From assembly GCA_947383645.1 (NCBI GenBank), contig CANDEH010000008.1, forward strand, positions 1-36,605: 36,605 nt of DNA. The letters run 5' to 3'. A model generated the notes under the pieces. It ran no database searches and had not been told where the DNA came from. It was given only the letters and a program-made list of their open reading frames with translations. Source of the DNA: an uncultured Clostridia bacterium. Lineage in GTDB: Bacteria; Bacillota; Clostridia; Oscillospirales; Oscillospiraceae. How positions within the stretch are numbered: the stretch's first letter is position 1; each line of letters begins with the position of its first letter. This document shows, piece after piece, positions 9,503-15,489 of the stretch. Made by a program: the position numbers and the translations under genes.

Positions 9503-10543
9503 ATGGCGGAAAAACAGGCGGCCTACCGCCAGCTGAAGCAGGACATCGCGGCGGGGACGCCCCGGAACCTCTATATCTTCCACGGGGAGGAGACCTATCT
9601 CCGGGAGTACTATCTCAGTGAGCTGACGAAGAAGCTGGTGCCGCCGGCCTTCGCCGCCTTCAACGCCCACAGGGTGGAGGGGAAGGGGCTCACTGTGGAG
9701 GCGCTGACGGAGATCGTGGAGCCCCTGCCCATGATGGCGGAGCGGACGCTGGTGCAGGTGGTGGATATGGACCTCTTCAAGCTCCCCGAGGGGCAGCGAA
9801 AGGCCCTTGTGGCGCTGCTGGAGGACTTTCCGCCCCACTGCTGTTTGATCTTTGTATACGACCAGATCCCCTACGCCCCCAACAAGACGGTCAAAACCCT
9901 GTGCAGGGCCATCGACGCCCACGTATCGGTGGTGAAGTTCGAGACCCAGAGCCGCGGCGACCTGCTCAACTGGGTCACCCGGCGGTGCAAGGCCTGCGGC
10001 AAGTCCATCGACACCCAGACGGCGGAGCACCTGCTCTTCACCTGCGGCAGCCTGATGAACACCCTGATCCCGGAGATTGAGAAGGTCTGCGCCTACGCCC
10101 GGGGGAGCGCGGTGACCAAGGCGGACATCGCCGCCGTGGCCGCCCCGGTGCTGGAGGCCCAGGTCTTCGACATGACCGCCGCCGTGGCCCGCCGGGACTT
10201 CGACCGGGCGGCGGAGATTCTGGGGACGCTTTTGAAATTGCAGGAGGAGCCCATCATGCTGCTGGCGGTGATGGGGAAGGAGCTGCGCAAGCTCTACACC
10301 GCCCGTCTGGCCATCGACAACGGCCTGGACAAGTTCTGGCTGATGAAGCAGTGGAATATGCGCTCGGACTACCCCGCCAAGCTGGCCCTGGAGGCGGCGG
10401 GACGGGTGAGCACCCGCTGGGCGGAGCGGGCGGTGGAGCGCTGTCAGGCGCTGGATGTGCGGATGAAGAGCGTCACCGGGGCCAACAGCGCCGGGGAGTT
10501 GAAGGAGTTTCTCATGGAGCTGGGGCAGGAGGCGGAGGCGTGA
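9503..10543 (+). CDS. holA: DNA polymerase III subunit delta (HolA)
   Basis: The delta subunit of the clamp loader opens the beta sliding clamp. The product has 346 aa, normal for the family, with the characteristic N-terminal NLYIFHGEETYLREYY and the region around MMAERTLVQVVDMDLFK; the C-terminal helical collar domain is present. GGAGGCGAG precedes the ATG. It lies 54 bp after comEC, and its last bases overlap the next gene's GTG start (GTGA), suggesting coupled translation. A TTGACA at 9456-9461 has no convincing -10 partner, so readthrough from comEC is the simpler model. Confidence 0.92.
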   Translation: MAEKQAAYRQLKQDIAAGTPRNLYIFHGEETYLREYYLSELTKKLVPPAFAAFNAHRVEGKGLTVEALTEIVEPLPMMAERTLVQVVDMDLFKLPEGQRKALVALLEDFPPHCCLIFVYDQIPYAPNKTVKTLCRAIDAHVSVVKFETQSRGDLLNWVTRRCKACGKSIDTQTAEHLLFTCGSLMNTLIPEIEKVCAYARGSAVTKADIAAVAAPVLEAQVFDMTAAVARRDFDRAAEILGTLLKLQEEPIMLLAVMGKELRKLYTARLAIDNGLDKFWLMKQWNMRSDYPAKLALEAAGRVSTRWAERAVERCQALDVRMKSVTGANSAGELKEFLMELGQEAEA

Positions 10544-11124
10544 GGCGGGTCCGGGAGGTCATCGTGGTGGAGGGGCGCTACGACAAGAACGCCCTCTCCC
10601 AGGTGGTGGAGGGCGTGATCTTTGAGACCCGGGGCTTCGGCATCTTCCGGGACCGGGAGCGGCTGGCCCTCCTGCGCCGTTTGACGGCGGAGCGGGGGGC
10701 GGTGCTGCTTTTAGACAGCGACGGCGCCGGCTTCGTGATCCGGGGAAAGCTGAAGGGGATGCTGCCCACGGATCGGGTGAAGCAGGCGTATATCCCCGAC
10801 GTCTACGGGAAGGAGCGCAGGAAAAAAGCCCCCGGCAAGGAGGGCAAGATCGGCGTGGAGGGGATGTCCCCCGTGGTGCTGCTGCGGGCGTTGGAGCAGG
10901 CGGGGGCCACCTTTGAGGACGGGGAGACGGCGGCGCCGGGGGAGGAGATCACCAAGGCGGACCTCTATGCCATGGGTCTCACCGGGCCGGGGAGCGTGGA
11001 GCGGCGGCGGACGCTGCTGCGGGCGCTGGAGCTGCCGGAGCACCTCACCGTTAACGCTCTGCTGGAGGCGGTGAATGTGCTGTACGGCAGGGAGGAGTTT
11101 TTGCAGATAGGAGTTAGGAGATAG
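10540..11124 (+). CDS. rnmV: Toprim protein, ribonuclease M5-like
   Basis: RNase M5 completes maturation of the 5S rRNA ends in Firmicutes. The 194-aa product has the Toprim glutamate motif VVEGRYDKNA near the N terminus and the DSDGAG aspartate motif near residue 67. It also has a KIGVEGMSP segment and a C-terminal DLYAMGLTGPGSVERRR region that line up with those of B. subtilis RnmV as I remember it. The GTG start overlaps the holA stop by 4 bases. The final residues IGVRR and the stop codon are encoded by a dispersed repeat (Family C), so the native C terminus may have been replaced. The Toprim assignment is firm; the M5 function rests on family resemblance. Confidence 0.82.
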   Translation: MRRVREVIVVEGRYDKNALSQVVEGVIFETRGFGIFRDRERLALLRRLTAERGAVLLLDSDGAGFVIRGKLKGMLPTDRVKQAYIPDVYGKERRKKAPGKEGKIGVEGMSPVVLLRALEQAGATFEDGETAAPGEEITKADLYAMGLTGPGSVERRRTLLRALELPEHLTVNALLEAVNVLYGREEFLQIGVRR

Positions 11125-11187
11125 GAGATAGGAGTTGTGGTGTCCAGCTCCGCTGGACAAATTTTGAATTTTTTGAGTACAGAATGG
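11107..11187 (+). repeat. Family C purine-rich repeat, copy 1
   Basis: A run of GGAGTTAGGAGATAGGAG-type units supplies the stop codon of the preceding gene. It is followed by a GTCCAGC/GCTGGAC stem (11142-11148 and 11152-11158) and an AT-rich tail ending near AGAATGGAGA. The reverse complement of 15412-15487 matches nearly base for base apart from one extra 7-base unit here and a few substitutions. Both copies follow the 3' end of a gene in the sense direction. Confidence 0.8.
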
Positions 11188-11203
11188 AGATGGAGGGAGT
11201 GCG

Positions 11204-11637
11204 GTGGAGGAGCTTCTGGCCTATGCGGTTTTGCTGGGGGAGGGGTTTGAGATTGGGGAGCGGTATGAGAGACGGCTGGATGAGCTGTTTTTGGCCTCCC
11301 CGGAGGACCGGGATCTGTTGGAGCTGGAGCTCTTGAGCGGGAATTGGAAGGCGAGCGGTATCTATATCAGATCACACGTGGATTACAGCGCCCTGGACCG
11401 GCGGCGGTTCGGCGGGGCGCTGATGGAGGTGTTGAAGCCTGTCTATGAGAGCATGGAGGCGCAGGAATTTGCCTCCCGGGCCTTTCAAGTCTGGGAGGGG
11501 CTGCCGGGGAATTTGCAGGGGGAGGATCCCTTTTGGGCTCTCTGGGGGATTACCCCGGGGCGCGGGAGGCGGGGCGGTACATGCGGGGGGTGTACCGGTG
11601 GATGCTGCACTATTACGACCCCTGCGTCTCTATGTAG
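11204..11637 (+). pseudogene. Unrecognised small protein gene with a one-base frameshift
   Basis: A GTG at 11204 after GGAGGGAG opens a coherent acidic, helix-rich frame (MEELLAYAVLLGEGFEIGER at its start). From about 11550 this frame turns into glycine- and cysteine-rich nonsense. The +1 frame from there reads GDYPGAREAGRYMRGVYRWM and ends at TAG 11635-11637, and looks like a natural C terminus. One extra G in the G5 run at about 11549-11555 would restore a single product of roughly 144 aa. This is either a recent frameshift or a homopolymer sequencing error. I do not recognise the family and see no membrane segment or catalytic motif. Confidence 0.6.
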
Positions 11638-11825
11638 GCGGTGCTCAGCACTGTCAGGAGCAGGGCGGAGGAGGAGAGCTGGCGGAAGGCGTCGGCGGTG
11701 GGCAGGGAGCCCTTGAGGATGGCCCAGCAGCCCAGAAGCAGCAGGAGAGCCGAGAGCTGGAACCCCCGGCGCATGACGCAGTAGGTCAGGTCCTTCATGT
11801 TGTTCAGGTTTATCCAAGCGCGCAT
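11613..11825 (-). CDS. Small membrane protein, function unknown
   Basis: A 70-aa product starts at ATG 11825 behind GGAGGCGACC, a good ribosome-binding site, so I prefer this start to longer upstream options. It begins with a polar stretch (MRAWINLNNMKDLTYCVMRR), followed by two hydrophobic segments: FQLSALLLLLGCWAILKG and, after a short polar link, LSSSALLLTVLSTAYI. This suggests a two-helix hairpin in the cytoplasmic membrane. Its 3' end overlaps the 3' end of the convergent frameshifted gene by 25 bp. An extended -10 lies upstream. I do not recognise the family. Confidence 0.55.
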   Translation of the reverse strand: MRAWINLNNMKDLTYCVMRRGFQLSALLLLLGCWAILKGSLPTADAFRQLSSSALLLTVLSTAYIETQGS

Positions 11826-11858
11826 GGCGGTCGCCTCCGAGGGTGGTTTTGTGTCTCC

Positions 11859-11867
11859 ATGATACCA
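11859..11867 (-). promoter_or_regulatory. Extended -10 element for the small membrane gene
   Basis: On the minus strand TGGTATCAT (extended -10, TGn plus TATCAT) lies about 35 bp before the start at 11825. No good -35 is visible, which is common for extended -10 promoters. Confidence 0.35.
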
Positions 11868-11921
11868 GATCGGGACGGGAGACGCCATGCGAAATAGTTG
11901 GGAAGTGGGGGAGAATATAGC

Positions 11922-12121
11922 AATAAGCCTGTACTGCCTTGCAGTACAGGCTTATTTGTATCGGAAAAGTTAGCAGGGTACGTGGGCGATAAGGAGGAAA
12001 GCGTGAAGGGGACCCGAGAGGGGGGCCTTTCGCGCACAGGCAACCCGCCGTACCCCGAGGGCGTTTCTTGCCGCTGCGCGGCTTGGGCACAGCGGCAGAT
12101 TTCGAGCTGTGACAAACGGTT
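11922..12121 (+). repeat. Family A structured repeat, copy 1
   Basis: The copy opens with a perfect 16-bp hairpin (arms 11922-11937 and 11941-11956). After a divergent spacer comes TAAGGAGGAAAGC, then a GTG at 12003 starting VKGTREGGLSR; the ORF stays open into the end of tsaD on the opposite strand. The start of this ORF lies in a partly paired hairpin (about 12001-12034). A GC-rich segment (CCGCCGTACCCCGAGGGC) shared with copy 3 follows. The copy ends at the tsaD stop without the full tail hairpins seen in the other copies. It fills the whole space between tsaD and the upstream region of the small membrane gene. Confidence 0.75.
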
Positions 12122-13123
12122 CTATATCGCCAGGTTGGCGTATGCGTTCAGGCTCAGGTCCGCGCCGGCGCCTTCCAGCGCCTCGTAGTAGGCCTGGGCG
12201 CCGATCATGGCGCCGTTGTCGCCGCACAGGCGCAGGGGCGGCAGAAACAGGCGCAGGCCCGCCTGGGCGCAGGCCCGCTGAAGATCGGCGCGGACCCGCT
12301 GGTTGGCCGCCACGCCGCCGGCGGCGACAACGGTGTGATGGCCGTACCGCTCCGCCGCCAGAATGGCCCGGGGAACCAGCTCGCCGCTGATGGCCGCGGC
12401 CACCGAGGCGGCAAGGCCAGGGCGGTCGATGACCTCCCCCTTTTGTTTGGCGTTGTGGACCAGATTCACGACCGCGGTTTTGAGGCCGGAAAAGGACATG
12501 TCCAGATCGCTGTCCGCCACGTGGGCGCGGGGCAGGGTGTAAGCGCGGTCGTCTCCGCCCCGGGCCAGCTCCTGCATGGGCAGGCCACCGGGGTAGGGGA
12601 GGTCCAGCACACGGGCGATCTTGTCAAAGCACTCCCCGGCCGCGTCGTCCCGTGTGGCGCCTACGATCTGCATCCTTGTGTATCCCTGGACGTCCACCAG
12701 CATGGAGTTTCCCCCGGAGATACACAGAGCCAGAAAGGGCGGCTCCAGCTCCGGGAAGGCGATATAGTTGGCCGCGATGTGTCCCCGGAGGTGGTGCACC
12801 GGAATCAGGGGTCTGCCCAGGGCGTAGGCGACGCTCTTGGCAAAGTTTACCGCTACCAGCAGAGCGCCGATGAGGCCGGGGCCGCAGGTTACGGCCACCG
12901 CGTCGATATCCCGGCGGCTCACCCCCGCCTCCCGGAGGGCCTGGTCGCTGAGGGCGGCGATAGCCTCGATGTGCCTGCGGGAGGCAATCTCCGGTACCAC
13001 GCCGCCGTAGAGGGCGTGCATGTCCGCCTGGGAGAGAATCGCGTCGCTGAGGACGGTACGCCCGTCCCGCACGACTGCCGCGGCAGTCTCGTCGCAGGAG
13101 GACTCGTAAGCTAAAATCAGCAT
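12122..13123 (-). CDS. tsaD: tRNA N6-adenosine threonylcarbamoyltransferase (TsaD)
   Basis: TsaD transfers the threonylcarbamoyl group to A37 of ANN-decoding tRNAs, working with TsaB and TsaE. The product is 333 aa, the usual length. Family signatures are clear: AYESSCDETAAAVV at the N terminus, PEIASRRH, the metal-binding HHLRGH (about residues 107-112), DDAAGECFDK, and GGVAANQRVR near the C terminus. In the phosphate-binding loop the usual SGGH is SGGN (ISGGNSML). The ATG has an AAGGAG site 6 bases upstream. rimI, a frequent partner, lies in the same strand run two genes upstream; tsaB and tsaE are not in the window. Confidence 0.93.
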   Translation of the reverse strand: MLILAYESSCDETAAAVVRDGRTVLSDAILSQADMHALYGGVVPEIASRRHIEAIAALSDQALREAGVSRRDIDAVAVTCGPGLIGALLVAVNFAKSVAYALGRPLIPVHHLRGHIAANYIAFPELEPPFLALCISGGNSMLVDVQGYTRMQIVGATRDDAAGECFDKIARVLDLPYPGGLPMQELARGGDDRAYTLPRAHVADSDLDMSFSGLKTAVVNLVHNAKQKGEVIDRPGLAASVAAAISGELVPRAILAAERYGHHTVVAAGGVAANQRVRADLQRACAQAGLRLFLPPLRLCGDNGAMIGAQAYYEALEGAGADLSLNAYANLAI

Positions 13124-13229
13124 GTTTTTACTCCTTCACACCTGTTCCGAGGGCCGCGGCGGTACTTTATCCTGCCCGGTACCGTGTCCCTGCCGTTCGG
13201 TAACGTACTCTCTCCCGCCGTGCGGCTTC

Positions 13230-13811
13230 TCAGATGGGCTGACGGTACAGCCCGTGCTGTGTGCAGTACCACAGCAGGACGCCCCGGCGGCGGGGCAGGC
13301 GGACCTGGAGCTCCCACTCCGGGTACTGCCGGACCAGCTCCACGCGCTCGGCTGTGGCCAGGGCCACAAAGGCGATATGGTGCTCCTTGGTCATGGGGTG
13401 GCGGGTGGTAAGCAGAAGCTCGTCCTCCACCGGCGACACCTCCAGGCGCTCCGTCCCCTCCGCCGGCCGGGGGGTCAGCGGGGCCAGCCGCCGGCCGCAG
13501 CAGGTGATCTCCGCCGTCCCTGTGGTCAGGCTGACGCCTCCGCAGACGGGGCACACGTGGTAGTTTGCTTTTTTCATATTGCCTCCTGTCCTCTCGCCGG
13601 GGGACAGCTCGCCGGAGAGAAGGGCAGGCAGGTCCACCTCCAGCAGATCCGACAGCTCCCGCAGCAGCGACACATCCGGGCATCCCAGGCCGTTCTCCCA
13701 CTTGCTGACGGTCTTGTTGCTGATGCCCAGACAGTCCGCGGTCTGCCGCTGGGTCATCCCCCGCTCCTGCCGCAGGGCGCGGATCAGCGCCCCCACCTTT
13801 TGACAGTCCAT
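13230..13811 (-). CDS. XRE-type HTH regulator fused to a desulfoferrodoxin-like domain
   Basis: The 193-aa product starts at ATG 13811 after GGAGGGGAG. Residues about 4-60 form a Cro/CI helix-turn-helix (LRQERGMTQRQTADCLGISN, then KTVSKWENGLGCPDVSLL). After a linker comes a desulforedoxin-like iron site with C-x2-C (HVCPVCGG) and a later CC pair (ITCCGRRL). The C-terminal part resembles the superoxide-reductase centre: HPMTKEHH supplies histidines and YCTQHG supplies Cys and His, while the first histidine ligand of that centre is not obvious. The fusion is known from Clostridia. A redox- or iron-responsive DNA-binding role is inferred. It has its own promoter, and tsaD follows after 106 bp. 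Confidence 0.85.
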   Translation of the reverse strand: MDCQKVGALIRALRQERGMTQRQTADCLGISNKTVSKWENGLGCPDVSLLRELSDLLEVDLPALLSGELSPGERTGGNMKKANYHVCPVCGGVSLTTGTAEITCCGRRLAPLTPRPAEGTERLEVSPVEDELLLTTRHPMTKEHHIAFVALATAERVELVRQYPEWELQVRLPRRRGVLLWYCTQHGLYRQPI

Positions 13812-13855
13812 TGTACTCCCCTCCTCTCCGCCGGTCTCCCGGCTATGATGGCTCC

Positions 13856-13884
13856 ATTGTAGCGGAGATTGGCCCGGAAAGCAA
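13856..13884 (-). promoter_or_regulatory. Promoter for the HTH-desulfoferrodoxin gene
   Basis: On the minus strand TTGCTT (13884-13879), a 17-bp spacer and TACAAT (13861-13856) lie 44 bp before the start codon, giving a short leader. Confidence 0.55.
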
Positions 13885-13925
13885 TCCACGCTCCGCAGAC
13901 TGCGGGAGCGGAGGAGCCGCCGCTT

Positions 13926-14561
13926 TTATGGGGCGGGAGGGTGGAATGGATCCTCCTCTGTCCACTCGGTTACCGGGAAGATGGCCTCCCCCGGGTGCAG
14001 CGGGATCTGGATAAAGCGGTCGTAGTTCTTCCGGCCAAACCGCTGGAGATAGATCTCCTGGTGGGCCCGGAGGATATCCGCCTCCGGCGGGAGAGTGCCC
14101 CGGGTCCAGCAGATGGTCTTGAAGTGGACGCCGAAGAGGGCGGTATCGTAGCTGAGGGTAGCCGCGCCGTTTCGAGCGTAGAACCCCAGGCGGCGGAGGA
14201 TCAGCCGGTCCGCCCCGGCGTCCCCGGTGGGGGCCTCGCTCTCCCCGATGAATACGGCGTCCTCGCCGTACCGGGCGAGCATGGCCTTCAGCAGCTTGCC
14301 CCCGATGCCGCCGTTGCGCCGGGCGGCGGGGACGCAGAGGTAGTCTATCAGAAAGTAGCGGCCGTCCACGTGCCGCCAGAGGAGGACATAGCCCAGATCC
14401 TCCCCCGTCTCGTCCCGGAGGCACAGGGGGTCGTAGAGCCCCTCCTGCCGCAGCCGCTCCATGGACCACAGGGGCTTCAGCTCCTCGGGGGGAAAGGCCT
14501 CCCGCAGGTGTGTGTGATAGACGGCGCACAGCTCGTCAGGGGTCAGAACAGTCAGTGTCAT
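13926..14561 (-). CDS. GNAT-family N-acetyltransferase
   Basis: The 211-aa product has a GNAT fold: an N-terminal strand-helix region, a central DYLCVPAARRNGGIGGKLL carrying the acetyl-CoA pyrophosphate loop (R-N-G-G-I-G), then a C-terminal extension of about 70 residues. The substrate is not evident. Its start overlaps the rimI stop by 26 bp, so it is probably cotranslated with rimI. An imperfect hairpin (about 13887-13908) follows the gene before the next promoter, but without a T-tract. Confidence 0.8.
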   Translation of the reverse strand: MTLTVLTPDELCAVYHTHLREAFPPEELKPLWSMERLRQEGLYDPLCLRDETGEDLGYVLLWRHVDGRYFLIDYLCVPAARRNGGIGGKLLKAMLARYGEDAVFIGESEAPTGDAGADRLILRRLGFYARNGAATLSYDTALFGVHFKTICWTRGTLPPEADILRAHQEIYLQRFGRKNYDRFIQIPLHPGEAIFPVTEWTEEDPFHPPAP

Positions 14562-15006
14562 AGTGAAACTCCAATGTCATAATAATAGCGTCCTCGGTGG
14601 GATGCCGGTAGTAGTTTTTCCGGCGGCCCGCCTCGCGGTAATCCTCGCTCTCGTACAGGGCGATGGCAGGTGTGTTGGAGGCGCGGACCTCCAGAGTGAG
14701 GAAGGCCAGACGGCTCCCCCGGGCGAAGCGCCGGAAGGCGCGGAGCAGCGCCCGGGCGATCCCCTGCCGCCGGCAGTAGGGCTGGACGGCCACATTGGCG
14801 ATATACCCCTCGTCCAGTACCACCGACACGCTGGCGTAGCCCAGAAGGACGCCGTCCTCCCCCAGCGCCACCAGGGCGGCGGCGTTCTCGCTGTCCAGCT
14901 GCTCAGCCAGCAGCCGCTCCGACCAGGGGTCCGGAAAGCAGAGCCGCTCCAGCTCCGCCACCTCCGGAATGTGGTCATAGGTCATAGGCATGATCGTAAA
15001 GGTCAC
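14536..15006 (-). CDS. rimI: Ribosomal protein S18-alanine N-acetyltransferase-like protein (RimI)
   Basis: The 156-aa product is short and all GNAT: MTYDHIPEVAELERLCFPDP at the N terminus is typical of RimI, followed by the acetyl-CoA loop CRRQGIARALL and LEVRASNTPAIALYES, a hallmark of the subfamily. I chose GTG 15006 because GGAGGT (15014-15019) lies 7 bases upstream; longer starts would read into the hairpin array. RimI genes often sit beside tsaB and tsaD, and tsaD is two genes downstream here. A broader protein acetyltransferase role cannot be excluded. Confidence 0.85.
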   Translation of the reverse strand: MTFTIMPMTYDHIPEVAELERLCFPDPWSERLLAEQLDSENAAALVALGEDGVLLGYASVSVVLDEGYIANVAVQPYCRRQGIARALLRAFRRFARGSRLAFLTLEVRASNTPAIALYESEDYREAGRRKNYYRHPTEDAIIMTLEFHYDTDCSDP

Positions 15007-15027
15007 AAAACACACCTCCAAACTATA

Positions 15028-15360
15028 TTCGATTGAAACCCGCTTCGCTGGGCTTTCAATCGAAGGGACGGGGGATTGCGCTTCGCGCTTGATTGAGAAC
15101 CGCTGGCGCTGGGTTCTCAATCGAAGGGACGGGGGATACGCTTTTTCTTAGGGGACGATGTCCCCTAAGAAAAAGGACCAAACCAAGCGCGGCTACATCA
15201 AAAAATGCAGGCATTTTTTGAAAGAAGACGGGGAATACGCTTTTTTCAGGGAACGATGTCCCCTGAAAAAAGGACCAAACCGAGCGCGGTTTGCAAAGTG
15301 TTTTTCCGAAAACGCGGTTTCCGGAAAAACGATTTCAGCTTTTTTGCGCCAGGGCGCAAA
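15028..15360. repeat. Family B modular array of seven hairpins
   Basis: Seven stem-loops follow one another: 15028-15038/15054-15064; 15089-15101/15112-15124; 15142-15156/15160-15174 (perfect, 15 bp); 15198-15208/15211-15221; 15241-15254/15258-15271; 15300-15313/15317-15330; 15343-15350/15353-15360. The linkers recur: AAGGGACGGGGGAT follows stems 1 and 2, a similar GACGGGGAATACGC precedes stem 5, and GGACCAAACC(A/G)AGCGCGG follows stems 3 and 5. The reverse complement of about 15290-15375 is close to 34678-34750. The array fills the space before rimI and has no spacer-repeat structure like a CRISPR. Confidence 0.8.
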
Positions 15361-15411
15361 CTCCTGGCGGAGGGCTTTTTGAAGCGGATATCCCGGGGTA
15401 CCCTATCCCTA

Positions 15412-15487
15412 CCCTCCATTCTTCACTTAAAAAATTCAAATTCGTCCAGCGAAGCTGGACACCTCAACTCCTATCTCCTAACTCCTA
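15412..15487 (-). repeat. Family C purine-rich repeat, copy 2
   Basis: Read on the minus strand, this copy starts directly after the polA stop with GATAGGAGTTAGGAGATAGG, continues through the stem GTCCAGC/GCTGGAC (15444-15460), then GAATTTTTTAAGTGAAGAAT. It matches 11107-11187 in the opposite orientation. Confidence 0.8.
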
Positions 15488-15489
15488 TC

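Noticed and set aside
15028..15360. Possible CRISPR array
   Set aside because: Repeats are themselves palindromic, differ in sequence and length, and are joined by recurring linkers; there are no unique spacers of constant length and no cas genes.
15158..15382. Plus-strand open frame starting MSPKKKDQTKRGY
   Set aside because: Lies wholly within the hairpin array; no ribosome-binding site, and explained by repeat DNA.
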